Notes: generated from the sequence alone by a model not told the origin. DNA of 64,000 nucleotides from Streptomyces zingiberis (GCF_012034935.1 NZ_JAATEN010000006.1:62001-126000); one strand, 5' to 3'. Positions 1 to 13,317 are shown, numbered from the stretch's first letter. Numbers and translations: made by a program.

Positions 1-573
1 GCCGGCGAGGCGGCGGACGGGGAGGAGGCGGTGCGGCTCACCCGCGAGCTCCGCCCCGACGTGGTGCTGATGGACGTGCAGATGCCCCGGCTCGACGGGG
101 TCTCCGCGACCCGCGAGATCACCACCGGGAAACTGGCCGATGTCCTGGTCCTCACCACCTTCGACCTGGACGAGTACGTGTTCGGCGCGCTGCGCGCCGG
201 CGCGGCGGGCTTCCTGCTCAAGGACAGCGAGGCGGGCGACCTGGTCGAGGCGGTGCGGACCGTGGCGCGCGGTGACGGGATCGTCGCCCCGGCGGTGACG
301 CGGCGGCTGATCGCCGAGTTCGCCTCCGCCTCCGGGCCGGCCCCCGGTCCCGGCACGCCCCACCCGGCCGCGCTGGAGACGCTCACCCGCCGGGAGCTGG
401 AGGTGCTGGGCTGTCTGGGCGAAGGGCTGTCCAACGCCGGCATCGCGCGGCGGCTGTCCATGGCGGAGGCCACCGTGAAGACGCATGTGAGCCGGCTGCT
501 GGGCAAGCTGGAGCTCCGCAACCGGGTCCAAGCCGCCGTGCTGGCTCGGGAGTTGGATGTGCGGGGCCCGTGA
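1..573 (+). CDS. NarL/FixJ-type response regulator, 5' end outside window
   Basis: The reading frame is open from base 1, so the N-terminus lies upstream; 190 residues are visible. They contain most of a receiver domain, with the phospho-accepting Asp at visible residue 25 in VVLMDVQMP, the conserved Thr and the Lys of LLKDSE, then a C-terminal LuxR-type helix-turn-helix (LTRRELEVLG to EATVKTHVSRLL). It should be a DNA-binding partner of a sensor kinase, probably encoded just upstream. Which genes it controls cannot be told; the chitinase downstream has its own DasR-like boxes. The family is certain, the specific role unknown. Confidence 0.93.
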   Translation, partial: AGEAADGEEAVRLTRELRPDVVLMDVQMPRLDGVSATREITTGKLADVLVLTTFDLDEYVFGALRAGAAGFLLKDSEAGDLVEAVRTVARGDGIVAPAVTRRLIAEFASASGPAPGPGTPHPAALETLTRRELEVLGCLGEGLSNAGIARRLSMAEATVKTHVSRLLGKLELRNRVQAAVLARELDVRGP

Positions 574-602
574 CCGGCGGCTCCGCCTCCCGGCCCAGGT
601 GA

Positions 603-639
603 ACTGGTCCAGACCTATTGACCAGAGGTCTGGACCTCC
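603..639 (+). promoter_or_regulatory. Two DasR-like (dre) operators upstream of chitinase gene
   Basis: Site 1 is ACTGGTCCAGACCTAT at 603-618; site 2 is AGAGGTCTGGACCTCC at 624-639. Both match the DasR consensus as I remember it (ACTGGTCTAGACCACT), and site 2 is a GAGGTC-TG-GACCTC palindrome. DasR is the Streptomyces GntR repressor of N-acetylglucosamine and chitin genes, and paired repeats of this sort are known in front of chitinase genes. They lie 115-150 bp before the chosen chitinase start, consistent with overlap of its promoter. Confidence 0.75.
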
Positions 640-753
640 TTAACCTCCTCAGCAATGCGACGGACGTGCCCGTTCCGCCGCCGCACGCGGTGGCCCGGGG
701 CGCCCCGGGCGGCCGCAGGTTCCACCCCCTACGGATCGACTGAGGAGCCCCCC

Positions 754-2016
<1,263 letters not shown>

Positions 2017-2035
2017 CCCGGCCCGCCCCGGACGG

Positions 2036-2078
2036 CCGGGGAGACGGTGCCGCCCGCCGTCTCCCCGGTCTTGTTTGT
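2036..2078 (+). terminator. Intrinsic terminator of the chitinase gene
   Basis: Perfect 12-bp inverted repeat CCGGGGAGACGG (2036-2047) and CCGTCTCCCCGG (2057-2068) with a 9-nt loop, followed by the T-rich TCTTGTTTGT. It starts 20 bp after the chitinase stop codon. Confidence 0.8.
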
Positions 2079-2175
2079 ATCTCCGCTTCTCCCGCTTCTC
2101 CCGCTTCCCCCGCTTCTCCACCTCCGGCGGGAGGGGCGCTTCCGCACCTCCAGGCTCCGTTTGGGGGAGAGCACC

Positions 2176-2324
2176 CCTACTCAGGCAACATTGACCCTCC
2201 CCCAGGCTCCGCCCGGGGGCACCCCCAACCAACGAGCGCCCCTACTCAAGCCACATTGACTCTCCCCCAGACTTCGTCCGGGGGCACCCCCAACCAACGA
2301 GACGCCCTACTCAGGCAACATTGA
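2176..2324. repeat. 65-bp tandem repeat, two and a third copies, with internal hairpins
   Basis: Units begin with CCTACTCAGGCAACATTGA at 2176, CCTACTCAAGCCACATTGA at 2241 and again the first form at 2306. The spacing is exactly 65 bp; the last copy is cut after about 19 bp. Each full unit carries a CCCCCAG...CCGGGGGCACCCCC hairpin typical of dispersed Streptomyces repeats. The third copy runs into the last codons of the DUF2550 gene, so its C-terminal residues (RVNVA) are repeat-derived. It lies between convergent transcripts and could help terminate both. Confidence 0.85.
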
Positions 2325-2760
2325 CTCGTTGGCCCGGTGGGGCTGCTTCGAGCCAGGCGAGGAAGCCGGTCAGGGCGTCCTCGCTCATGGCGAGTTCCAG
2401 GCGGATGCCGGCGTGGGCGCAGCCCAGGACGACCGCGTCGGAGAGCAGGGCCAGTTCCTCCTCGCCGCGCGGAGTGCGGCGGTCCAGGACCTCGATGGCG
2501 GAACGCTCCAGCATCCGGCGCGGCCGGGGCGCGTAGGAGAAGACCCGGAACCACTCGACCCGGTCGCCGTTGTAGCGGGCGACGCCGTAGGTCCAGCCCT
2601 TGCCGCCCGGGTCGGGCTCGGCAGCCGGAACGTCCCAGCGCAGGCTGCAGTCGAAGGTGCCCCCGGAGCGCTGGATCAGCCTGCGCCGCAGACCGAACAC
2701 GAAGAGCCCCAGCAGCACCAGCGCGACGACCGCGCCACACAGCACAAGAGCGAGGACCAT
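2311..2760 (-). CDS. DUF2550 single-pass membrane protein
   Basis: A 149-residue protein with one N-terminal membrane helix (residues 2-24, MVLALVLCGAVVALVLLGLF) followed by a short basic stretch and a cytoplasmic domain with WTYGVARY, WFRVFS and RRMLERS. This pattern matches the DUF2550 family found next to atpC in actinobacteria; its function is unknown. The ATG at 2760 has GAGGAGG about nine bases upstream; a GTG six bases earlier would be too close to it. A strong hairpin at 2875-2914 separates it from atpC, so it may depend on read-through or its own promoter. Its tail overlaps the 65-bp repeat. Confidence 0.85.
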   Translation of the reverse strand: MVLALVLCGAVVALVLLGLFVFGLRRRLIQRSGGTFDCSLRWDVPAAEPDPGGKGWTYGVARYNGDRVEWFRVFSYAPRPRRMLERSAIEVLDRRTPRGEEELALLSDAVVLGCAHAGIRLELAMSEDALTGFLAWLEAAPPGQRVNVA

Positions 2761-2874
2761 CTTCACCGACCTCCTCGCTTCACGTACCCGACCAGCCCGA
2801 CCAGTATGACGCCCTGCGCGGCCGCGCACGGCCGGGGGTCGCCGGTCACGGCCCCGCCCCCCGGTACCACGACG

Positions 2875-2914
2875 GCCGCGGACCGCTCCGGGGTCTCCCG
2901 GAGCGGTCCGCGGC
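2875..2914 (-). terminator. Strong hairpin downstream of atpC
   Basis: An 18-bp perfect stem (2875-2892 with 2897-2914) closes a 4-nt loop; the arms contain CCGCGGACCGCTCCGGG and its complement. It starts about 40 bp after the atpC stop on the transcribed strand. There is no T run, as is common in high-G+C terminators. It is the likely end or attenuation point of the ATP synthase operon. Confidence 0.7.
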
Positions 2915-2954
2915 TGCGCTCATGTGGTGATGCGTGATGTCGCGTGGCGTGCGC

Positions 2955-3332
2955 TCAGTGCTTGCCCGCGGCCGCGACGAGGCGGACCTCCGCCCGGCGC
3001 TCCGCGGAGGCGTCCGTCTCCGACTTGGCGCGCTCCAGGGCCCGCTCGGCGCGGGCGACGTCGATCTCCTCGGCCAGCTCCGCGATCTCCGCCAGCAGGG
3101 AGAGCTTGTCGTCGGCGAAGGAGATGAATCCGCCGTGCACCGCGGCGAGGACCGTGCCCCCGTCGGTGGTGCGGATGGTGACCGGGCCCGACTCCAGCAC
3201 ACCGAGCAGCGGCTGGTGGCCGGGCATGACGCCGATGTCACCCGATGTGGTGCGTGCGACGACCAGGGTGGCCTCGCCGGACCAGACGCTGCGGTCCGCG
3301 GCGACCAGCTCGACGTGCAGCTCAGCAGCCAA
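2955..3332 (-). CDS. atpC: ATP synthase F1 subunit epsilon
   Basis: A 125-residue epsilon subunit of the F1 central stalk; it couples gamma rotation to the c-ring and can inhibit ATP hydrolysis. Residues 1-85 form the beta-sandwich (MAAELHVELVAADRSVW, GDIGVMPGHQPLLGVL, VHGGFISF) and the rest the C-terminal helical hairpin. It is the last gene of the atp operon, 144 bp after atpD. That gap is the largest inside the operon and holds only G+C-rich hairpin sequence. Confidence 0.97.
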   Translation of the reverse strand: MAAELHVELVAADRSVWSGEATLVVARTTSGDIGVMPGHQPLLGVLESGPVTIRTTDGGTVLAAVHGGFISFADDKLSLLAEIAELAEEIDVARAERALERAKSETDASAERRAEVRLVAAAGKH

Positions 3333-3476
3333 CGTGGCTCCTCGGGTCTTCCACCTGCCGTGGCAGGTGTCCAGAGAACTCTGGGGGTGGGAATTCCGGT
3401 TTCACTGGGTGGCCGCCGCTGGCGCGGCGGCGGTCCGGGGGCGGGGCCTCTCCCGCCCCCGGACACCGGGCCGGGG

Positions 3477-5860
<2,384 letters not shown>

Positions 5861-5862
5861 GG

Positions 5863-7434
5863 TCAGCCCTCACCCAGCAGCTTGCCGTCCGAGGTCTCGA
5901 ACTGCCGCTTGAAGGAGGCGATGGCGTCGGCCAGCGCCTGAAGGGTGTCGTCCGACATCTTGCCGCCCTCGCGGATCGACGTCAGCAGGCCCTTGTGGTC
6001 ACGGTGGAGGTAGTCCAGCAGCTCCGTCTCGAAGCGCCGGATGTCCTCGACGGGCACGTCGTCCATCTTGCCGGTGGTGCCGGCCCAGATGGAGACGACC
6101 TGGTTCTCCGTGGAGAACGGCGCGTACTGGCCCTGCTTCAGCAGCTCGACCATGCGGCGGCCGCGCTCCAGGGAGGCCTTGGAGGCCGCGTCCAGGTCGG
6201 AACCGAAGGCGGCGAACGCCTCCAGCTCGCGGAACTGGGCGAGGTCCACGCGGAGCCGGCCGGAGACCTGCCGCATGGCCTTGTGCTGGGCCGAGCCACC
6301 CACCCGGGAGACCGAGATACCGACGTTCAGCGCCGGCCGCTGGCCCGCGTTGAACAGGTCCGACTCCAGGAAGCACTGGCCGTCGGTGATGGAGATGACG
6401 TTGGTCGGGATGAACGCCGAGACGTCGTTGGCCTTGGTCTCGACGATCGGCAGACCGGTCATCGAACCCGCGCCCATCTCGTCGGAGAGCTTGGCGCAGC
6501 GCTCCAGGAGCCGGGAGTGCAGGTAGAAGACGTCACCCGGGTAGGCCTCACGCCCCGGCGGGCGGCGCAGCAGCAGGGAGACCGCGCGGTAGGCGTCGGC
6601 CTGCTTGGACAGGTCGTCGAAGACGATCAGGACGTGCTTGCCCTGGTACATCCAGTGCTGGCCGATGGCCGAGCCGGTGTACGGGGCGAGGTACTTGAAG
6701 CCGGCCGGGTCGGACGCCGGGGCCGCCACGATCGTGGTGTACTCCAGCGCGCCGGACTCCTCCAGGGCCGCGCGCACCGACGCGATGGTGGAGCCCTTCT
6801 GGCCGACGGCGACGTAGATGCAGCGGACCTGCTTCGACGGGTCGCCGGAGCGCCAGTTGTCCCGCTGGTTGATGATCGTGTCGACGGCCAGCGCGGTCTT
6901 GCCGGTCTGACGGTCACCGATGATCAGCTGGCGCTGGCCGCGGCCGACCGGGGTCATGGCGTCGACGGCCTTGAGGCCGGTCTCCATCGGCTCGTGCACC
7001 GACTTACGCAGCATGACGCCGGGAGCCTGGAGCTCCAGGGCGCGGCGGCCCTCGGTCTCGATCTCGCCCAGGCCGTCGATCGGGTTGCCCAGCGGGTCGA
7101 CCACGCGGCCGAGGTAGCCCTCGCCCACCGCGACGGAGAGCACCTCACCGGTGCGCTGCACCGGCTGGCCCTCCTCGATGCCGCTGAACTCACCGAGAAC
7201 GATCGCGCCGATCTCGCGCTCCTCCAGGTTCAGGGCGAGACCGAGGGTCCCGTCCTCGAACTTGAGCAGCTCGTTCGCCATGGCCGAGGGCAGCCCCTCG
7301 ACCTTCGCGATGCCGTCGCCGGCAACGCTTACCGTACCGACCTCCTCGCGCGAGGCCGCGTCCGGCTTGTACGCCTGGACAAAGTTCTCCAGCGCGTCCC
7401 GGATCTCCTCCGGCCGGATCGTGAGCTCCGCCAT
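5863..7434 (-). CDS. atpA: ATP synthase F1 subunit alpha
   Basis: The non-catalytic nucleotide-binding subunit. The ATG at 7434 gives [18 protein letters not shown], the normal N-terminus that contacts delta, and 523 residues; an open extension to 7530 looks non-coding. Walker A GDRQTGKT lies at residues 173-180, and the arginine finger sits in the VSRVGGSAQ segment. A 132-bp gap separates it from atpH. Confidence 0.99.
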   Translation of the reverse strand: MAELTIRPEEIRDALENFVQAYKPDAASREEVGTVSVAGDGIAKVEGLPSAMANELLKFEDGTLGLALNLEEREIGAIVLGEFSGIEEGQPVQRTGEVLSVAVGEGYLGRVVDPLGNPIDGLGEIETEGRRALELQAPGVMLRKSVHEPMETGLKAVDAMTPVGRGQRQLIIGDRQTGKTALAVDTIINQRDNWRSGDPSKQVRCIYVAVGQKGSTIASVRAALEESGALEYTTIVAAPASDPAGFKYLAPYTGSAIGQHWMYQGKHVLIVFDDLSKQADAYRAVSLLLRRPPGREAYPGDVFYLHSRLLERCAKLSDEMGAGSMTGLPIVETKANDVSAFIPTNVISITDGQCFLESDLFNAGQRPALNVGISVSRVGGSAQHKAMRQVSGRLRVDLAQFRELEAFAAFGSDLDAASKASLERGRRMVELLKQGQYAPFSTENQVVSIWAGTTGKMDDVPVEDIRRFETELLDYLHRDHKGLLTSIREGGKMSDDTLQALADAIASFKRQFETSDGKLLGEG

Positions 7435-7566
7435 CTGGGTTCCCTGCTCTCCTTGTTGGGCCCGAAGTCTTTGGGGGTCTGGGGTTGGCCCCCAGAGGAC
7501 TCTGCACGGCCCAACCCGGGCCGCTGCCATGCTTGTTGAGTTGGTGGCTGGTGACGGGTGACCGTC

Positions 7567-8382
7567 TCAGCCGGCCATCCGGCGGGACACCTCGTCGAGG
7601 CGGTCCGCGACGGTGCCGTCGATGACCTCGTCACCGATCCGCACCCGGATCCCGCCGAGGACCTCGGGGTCCACGTCGAGGTTGAGGTGCATCCGCCGCC
7701 CGTACACCCGCGCCAGCCCGTCGCCGAGCCGCTGCTTCTGCACGTCGCTGAGCGGCACCGCCGAGGTGACGACCGCGACCAGCCGGTCCCGGCGCGCCGC
7801 CGCCAGCTTGGAGAGGGCGTCGAGCCCGCCTTCCAGGCTACGTCCTCGCGGCTGGGTGACGAGCCGGACCACCAGGCGCTCGGTGACCGGGTTCACCCGG
7901 CCGCCCAGCAGCCGGCGCAGGAGCGCGGCCTTGGCGGCGGCCTCGCCGCCCCGCTCGGCGAGGGCGGCGCGCAGCTCGGACGAGGAGGAGACGATCCGGC
8001 CGAACCGGAACAGCTCGTCCTCGACGTCGTCCAGCGCGCCGGCCCGCTCGGCCGCGACGAGGTCGGCGGTGTCCGCCAGCTCCTCGATCGCGTCCACCAG
8101 GTCACGCGAGCGCGACCAGCGGGAGCGGACCATGCCGGAGACCAGGTCGGCGGCCTCGCCGCCGACCTGCCCGCCCAGCAGCCGGGCCGCCAGCCCGGCC
8201 TTGGCCTCGCCGTCCTGCGCCGGGTCGGTGAGGACCCGGCGCAGCGACACCTCGCGGTCGAGCAGGCCCGTGACGGCGGCCAGCTCCCCGGCGAGGGCCG
8301 CCGCGTCGACGGAGGTGCTGTCCGTCAGCGCGTCGAGACGCTCGCGTGCGGCAGCCAGTGCCTCGCGGCTCGCTCCGTTCAT
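7567..8382 (-). CDS. atpH: ATP synthase F1 subunit delta
   Basis: The 271-residue peripheral-stalk subunit that links alpha N-termini to b. It is longer than the roughly 180-residue enterobacterial protein, as is usual in actinobacteria. The C-terminal DVDPEVLGGIRVRIGDEVIDGT segment is the family signature. It overlaps the end of atpF by 4 bp (ATGA), implying coupled translation. Confidence 0.97.
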   Translation of the reverse strand: MNGASREALAAARERLDALTDSTSVDAAALAGELAAVTGLLDREVSLRRVLTDPAQDGEAKAGLAARLLGGQVGGEAADLVSGMVRSRWSRSRDLVDAIEELADTADLVAAERAGALDDVEDELFRFGRIVSSSSELRAALAERGGEAAAKAALLRRLLGGRVNPVTERLVVRLVTQPRGRSLEGGLDALSKLAAARRDRLVAVVTSAVPLSDVQKQRLGDGLARVYGRRMHLNLDVDPEVLGGIRVRIGDEVIDGTVADRLDEVSRRMAG

Positions 8383-8936
8383 CGGCCGGCCTCGGCCTTC
8401 GTCGCCGCCTTGCTCTCCAGCTCGTCGAGGAAGCGGTCGATGACACGGCTCTGCCGGGCGTGGTCCTCCAGCGACTCGCCGACGAGCTTGCCGGCCAGGT
8501 CGGTGGCGAGCTTGCCCACGTCCTGGCGGAGCGCGGAGGCGGCCTGCTTGCGGTCGGCCTCGATCTGGGCGTGACCGGCGGCGACGATCTCCTCACGCTG
8601 CCGCTGGCCTTCCGCGCGCATCTCGGCGATGAGCGCGGCGCCCTGCTCCTGGGCCTCCTGGCGCAGGCGCGCGGCCTCGTGCCGGGCCTCGGCGAGCTGG
8701 GCCTTGTACTGCTCCAGCACGTCCTGGGCCTCGGTCTGAGCCGCTTCGGCCTTCTCGATGCCGCCCTCGATCGCCTCGCGGCGCTCCTCCAGAACCTTGT
8801 TGATGTTCGGGAGGAGCTTCTTGGCGAGGAAGCCGAAGACGATGGCGAACGCGATCAGGCCGATGACGAGCTCTGGGATCGGCGGGACCAGAGGGCTCTG
8901 AGGCTCCTCCGCCGCCAGGTGAACCAGAACGTTCAC
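8379..8936 (-). CDS. atpF: ATP synthase F0 subunit b
   Basis: The 185-residue stator subunit: one membrane helix at residues 20-40 (ELVIGLIAFAIVFGFLAKKL) followed by a long charged coiled coil rich in Glu, Gln, Arg and Ala (KAEAAQTEAQDVLEQYKAQL onward). It sits between the c-subunit gene and atpH and overlaps the latter. Confidence 0.98.
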   Translation of the reverse strand: MNVLVHLAAEEPQSPLVPPIPELVIGLIAFAIVFGFLAKKLLPNINKVLEERREAIEGGIEKAEAAQTEAQDVLEQYKAQLAEARHEAARLRQEAQEQGAALIAEMRAEGQRQREEIVAAGHAQIEADRKQAASALRQDVGKLATDLAGKLVGESLEDHARQSRVIDRFLDELESKAATKAEAGR

Positions 8937-8977
8937 ATCAGTGCCTTTCGTCGAAAAGTGGTGTCGGTCGAGTCAGA

Positions 8978-9265
<288 letters not shown>

Positions 9266-9288
9266 CTATGGGCGGAGGTCGGGGCAGC

Positions 9289-10110
9289 TCAGTGGTGCTC
9301 GGCGAGCGCGCCCTGGACGTAGGCACACGCCAGCAGGACGAAGACGTACGCCTGGACGGCCTGGATGAAGAGCTCGAAGACGGTCATCACGAGGACCATC
9401 ACGAACGAGACGCCGGCGTAGGCGATGCCGATGCCGTTCAGCAGGTACCAGCTGGCGATGGTGAAGAGCACCAGCAGGGTGTGGCCCGCGAACATGTTGG
9501 CGAAGAGCCGGACGGCGTGGGTGAAGGGGCGGACCAGCAGGTTCGAGAAGAACTCGATGGTCATGGCCAGCGGCAGCACCGCGCCGAGCGACTTGTCGTA
9601 GCCGGTGACGTTCTTGAAGAAGCCGACGAAACCGTGCTTCTTGAAGGTCAGCGAGACCCAGAGGACATAGACGATCAGGGCGAGCGCGGCCGGGTAGGCG
9701 ATGATCGACGTCACCGGGAACTGGGCCAGCGGCACGATCGACCACAGGTTCATGATCCAGATGAAGAAGAACAGCGAGACCATGAGCGGCACGTACTTCT
9801 CGCCGTCCCGCTTGCCGAGCGTCTGGTAGACGATGCCGTTACGGACGAAGTCGTAACCGGCCTCGGCGACCATCTGGAGCTTGCCGGGGACGACCTTCGG
9901 CCTGGCGAACGCCATCCAGAAGAAGCCGACGACGACGATCGTGCTGAGCAGCGCCAGCAGCATCGGCTTGTTGAAGTAGAAGCTGGAGTCCGCGTCGCCC
10001 GCGATCGGGTCGAAGATGAACGACCACAGGCTGGGGGCCGGGAAGCCGCACCCGGTGAAGATGTGGCAATCGGTCTCGAACGCGAGCACCGTTGTCGGGT
10101 CAGCACTCAC
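9289..10110 (-). CDS. atpB: ATP synthase F0 subunit a
   Basis: A 273-residue multi-pass protein forming the proton half-channels. The essential Arg is in AVRLFANMFAGHTLL of the penultimate helix. GTG at 10110 is preferred over an in-frame ATG 12 codons upstream because AAGGAG lies seven bases before it and the product starts SADPTTVLAFETDCHIF, the usual Streptomyces N-terminus. It follows atpI after a gap of about 260 bp. Confidence 0.97.
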   Translation of the reverse strand: MSADPTTVLAFETDCHIFTGCGFPAPSLWSFIFDPIAGDADSSFYFNKPMLLALLSTIVVVGFFWMAFARPKVVPGKLQMVAEAGYDFVRNGIVYQTLGKRDGEKYVPLMVSLFFFIWIMNLWSIVPLAQFPVTSIIAYPAALALIVYVLWVSLTFKKHGFVGFFKNVTGYDKSLGAVLPLAMTIEFFSNLLVRPFTHAVRLFANMFAGHTLLVLFTIASWYLLNGIGIAYAGVSFVMVLVMTVFELFIQAVQAYVFVLLACAYVQGALAEHH

Positions 10111-10371
10111 CGCGAGCTCCTTCAGCGTGGCGCATGGGTACGGCAACCTCGTTGTGTCGGCGCGGCAGCGGGCCGCGGTTCGGCACGGGACAGTTACGGA
10201 TCTGGGAGTGGCCGGCCGGCGTGGAGCCGGGTGGCCGGGAGGGCGCCGGCAGCGGGGTCCGCCTACCGCTTCCCGTGGGGTCCGGGGGCCCGGCCGGACG
10301 CGCCCGCCGACCCGCAGTTGGAACCGGACGATAGCAGGCCCGCTTACGCGTTCTTGACGCGCCCCCCGGCA

Positions 10372-10800
10372 TCATGCGGAGGACCCGGGGGCACCGGATC
10401 CGCTGCGCTCGGGATCCACGTAGAGGATCTTCTCCTTCATGTGCGCGCGGGCCTGGGCGGCGACCCAGGCGAGGGTCACGGCGACCAGCGTGGCGGCGAA
10501 CGCCCGGTGGTCGAAGAGTTCGGTGTCCTTGAAGGCCGCCACGAAGACGAAGAGCAGCAGGAGCTGCGTCGTGTAGAGCATCAGCCCCATGGCCTGGAAC
10601 AGCTGCGGGTACTTGCGGCCGGTCTGCTGGAGCACGACGAGGCCGATACCCATGAAGAGGATGACCACCGCCGCGCCGACCACCGCGCCGAGGGCGCCCT
10701 GGCCGCCCACGAGCACCGCGGACACGACGGCGGCGAGCGCACCGGCCGCGGCGGCCGGTCCGGCCGTGCGGAGGAGCATGCGGACGTCGTTGGACTCCAT
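10372..10800 (-). CDS. atpI: ATP synthase protein I
   Basis: A 142-residue protein with four hydrophobic segments, the first gene of the operon. AtpI proteins assist c-ring assembly and/or Mg transport and are not part of the finished enzyme. The ATG at 10800 (MESNDVRMLLRT) has GGAG in range; the open frame further upstream is low-complexity. The family is poorly conserved in sequence, so the call rests on topology, size and position. Confidence 0.88.
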   Translation of the reverse strand: MESNDVRMLLRTAGPAAAAGALAAVVSAVLVGGQGALGAVVGAAVVILFMGIGLVVLQQTGRKYPQLFQAMGLMLYTTQLLLLFVFVAAFKDTELFDHRAFAATLVAVTLAWVAAQARAHMKEKILYVDPERSGSGAPGSSA

Positions 10801-11356
10801 GGGGGCGGCTCCGGGACGTGGTGGGACGTGACAAGGCAGGGACGTGCGCGGAGTGCCGCGACCTGGTGCGGCACGGCCGCGGGATCCGGCGCGCGAGGCG
10901 CCGTCACCGCGGTGGCCGGACGGCCGGACGTCGAGGACGGGCGCGGGCCCTGGAGGAGCCGCGCCTGGCGGCTGATGGGCCCTCACACCGTGGTCCCCGA
11001 CCCTGACTCCGGGTACTCGTGAACGGTATCACAAACTATTTGATGAGGTCTTTACTCTCCAAGTGTGCGGACCATCACACGAACGAGCTAATGCCCTGGT
11101 CACGGGCGGGGTGCATGTGCCACCCGGGACAGGATAAAACCCACGGGCCGGCAAAACTTCGGCGGGGTCCCGGCTGGGCCGTCCGGCCGTTCCCCGAACG
11201 GCCGCTTCCGCCGGTCGCCCCGCCCCGTCCCCCGGCTCCGGCGACGCGTCACGGCCGCCACCCGGCGGGCCCGCCCCGGTCCGGGGGTCCCGCGCGCCGG
11301 TGGGCCCGCCGTCCGCGTTCCCGGTGCGTTCCCGGTGCCCTCGGGGCCGTCCCGCC
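10801..11356 (-). promoter_or_regulatory. 556-bp gap with probable atp operon promoter
   Basis: There is no convincing gene. The segment 11020-11160 is clearly A+T-richer than its surroundings. On the minus strand TTGGAG (plus-strand 11057-11062) and TAGTTT (11033-11038) lie 18 bp apart, a reasonable housekeeping promoter reading into atpI with a long leader. The part nearer atpI and the part towards the wecA stop are ordinary G+C-rich spacer. The promoter is a pattern match only. Confidence 0.4.
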
Positions 11357-12766
11357 TCAGCTCCGGGTGCCGGCCGTGCTGCGCTCCGGGCGGGGGTGGT
11401 CGCGGCGGGCGCCCATCGCCGTGGCCCCGTTGGCCCGGGCGACGGCGCGCGGGCGTTCCTCCCCCGGCGCCCCGGCGCCCTCGCCACCGCTGTCCTCGCC
11501 GCCGCTGCCCGGCGTCCCCGTGCTCCCGGCTTCCGCCGGTTCCGTGCCCGGGGCGGCTCCGCCGGCGGCCGGCGCACCGGCGGAGGCCGTCGCCCCGCCC
11601 CGCCGGTAACGCGGCGGCACCAGGGACTCCGCCCAGCGCGGCACCCGGGGCGTGAACCGCGGCAGCAGCAGGATGAACAGGCCGAGCGCGCTGAAGACGG
11701 CCAGCGCCAGCACGACCCACATGGACGCGGAGTTCACCGAGTAGGCGACGGCGGAGAAGCCGATCAGCGCCGACCAGAAGTACATGATCAGGACGGCCCG
11801 GCTGTGCGAGTGGCCGATCTCCAGCAGCCGGTGGTGGAGGTGGCCGCGGTCGGCCGCGAACGGCGACTGGCCCTTCCAGGTGCGGCGGACGACGGCCAGC
11901 ACCAGGTCGGCGACGGGCACCGCGATGATGCTCAGCGGCAGCAGCACCACGGGGATGTAGACGGGCACCGTGGACTTCACGGCCTCCTTCTCCGAGCCGG
12001 TGGCCGCCTGGAGCAGGTCCGGGTCCACCTGCCCGGTGACGGAGATGGCCCCGGCCGCCAGCACCAGGCCGATGAGCATGGAGCCGGAGTCGCCCATGAA
12101 GATCCGGGCGGGGTGCATGTTGTGCGGCAGGAAGCCGAGCGCCATGCCCATGAGGACGACCGCGAAGAGCGTCGCGGGGGCCGCGGCCTCGACGCCGTAG
12201 CCGTACCACATGCGGTAGGCGTACATGAAGAACGCGGCGGCGGCGATGCAGACCATGCCGGAGGCCAGGCCGTCGAGGCCGTCGACGAAGTTCACCGCGT
12301 TGATGGTGATGACCACCAGGGCCACCGTGAGCAGCGTGCCCTGCACGGGGGACAGCGCCACCGAGCCCACGCCGGGCACCGGGATCCAGAGGATCGTCAG
12401 GCCCTGCCAGACCATCACGCCGGCGGCGATCATCTGACCGCCCAGCTTGATCAGGGCGTCCACGCCCCACTTGTCGTCGAGGACGCCGAGCAGCCAGATC
12501 AGCGCGGCGCCGGCCAGCAGCGCCCTCGGCTCGCTGGACAGCTCGAACATCTCACCGATGTTCGACATCTGCGAGGCGACCAGGAGGCCCGCGCAGAGCC
12601 CCGCGAACATCGCGATCCCGCCCAGCCGCGGCGTCGGCTCGCGGTGCACGTCCCGCTCGCGGATCTCCGGCATGGCGCCGGCCGCGATCGCGAACTTCCG
12701 CACCGGCCCCGTCAGCAGATAGGTGACCGCGGCGGTGACGCAGAGCGTCAGCAGGTATTCACGCAC
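11357..12766 (-). CDS. WecA/TagO-type undecaprenyl-phosphate sugar-1-phosphate transferase
   Basis: A polytopic membrane enzyme of the MraY/WecA superfamily. It transfers a HexNAc-1-phosphate, probably GlcNAc-1-P, from UDP-sugar to undecaprenyl phosphate to start cell-wall glycopolymer synthesis. Diagnostic motifs are GVLDDKWG, NAVNFVDGLDGLASG, MGDSGSM and the HLHHRLLEIGHS loop. About eleven hydrophobic segments span residues 5-390; the last 80 residues are Gly/Ala/Glu-rich and disordered. GTG at 12766 (VREYLLTLCV) fits the family start; an in-frame ATG 13 codons upstream is possible. This is the Rfe-like gene that precedes atp in Streptomyces; a role in teichoic or teichuronic acid assembly is inferred. 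Confidence 0.88.
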   Translation of the reverse strand: MREYLLTLCVTAAVTYLLTGPVRKFAIAAGAMPEIRERDVHREPTPRLGGIAMFAGLCAGLLVASQMSNIGEMFELSSEPRALLAGAALIWLLGVLDDKWGVDALIKLGGQMIAAGVMVWQGLTILWIPVPGVGSVALSPVQGTLLTVALVVITINAVNFVDGLDGLASGMVCIAAAAFFMYAYRMWYGYGVEAAAPATLFAVVLMGMALGFLPHNMHPARIFMGDSGSMLIGLVLAAGAISVTGQVDPDLLQAATGSEKEAVKSTVPVYIPVVLLPLSIIAVPVADLVLAVVRRTWKGQSPFAADRGHLHHRLLEIGHSHSRAVLIMYFWSALIGFSAVAYSVNSASMWVVLALAVFSALGLFILLLPRFTPRVPRWAESLVPPRYRRGGATASAGAPAAGGAAPGTEPAEAGSTGTPGSGGEDSGGEGAGAPGEERPRAVARANGATAMGARRDHPRPERSTAGTRS

Positions 12767-13317
12767 GAACAGCCCCAGGGGTCTCGCCGGCCTTCTCGGC
12801 CCCACAGCCTAGAGGGCCGCACACCGGTCCCGTGCACAAGGATCGCTCCCAACGCTCCGTACGCGCGTTCACGGCGGATTTCTCACCGCCTCTTCACACC
12901 GGCCCCGCCACCTGCGGCTCACCGCCGGCCGGCCCACCACGACGGGCCTGCCACGAGCGGCCTCGGCGGCCCGGCCGCAGTGCGGCACCGGTCTGCGAGG
13001 CCCACGGGGCCCACGAGGCCCACGGGGCGCACAGGGCACGCGGGGAGGAGGCGCCCGTCACCGGTGGTGACGCCCGCGCGGCTCCCGTGGTTCCGCGCCC
13101 GGCTCCCATGGTCGCACCTCCCGCCCGCTCCGCGCGGGCCCGCGCGCCCCGCCGGGCTCCGCCGGGCTCCGCAGGGAGCGTCTACGCGCGTCAGCGGACC
13201 GCCGGGCTCTCCCCTGCGGCCCGGGATCCGGGCGGGCGGAGCGGAAGGGGCGAGACGTGCGGGACGTGCGGGAGGAAGTGCCGTACGGGCGGCGCGGGGC
13301 GCGGGGCCGGGCGCGCG
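12767..13317. other. 551-bp gap, no gene seen
   Basis: G+C-rich sequence between the phosphatase-like gene and the wecA-type gene. Open frames on both strands here are Arg/Pro/Ala-rich and lack ribosome-binding sites or recognisable motifs. It should contain the promoter of the wecA-type gene, but I see no clear -35/-10 pair. Confidence 0.6.

Noticed and set aside
12806..13317. A missing glyA-type gene between the phosphatase-like and wecA-type genes
   Set aside because: I recall a serine hydroxymethyltransferase gene near here in other Streptomyces, but I cannot verify that from the sequence; only its absence in this gap is visible.
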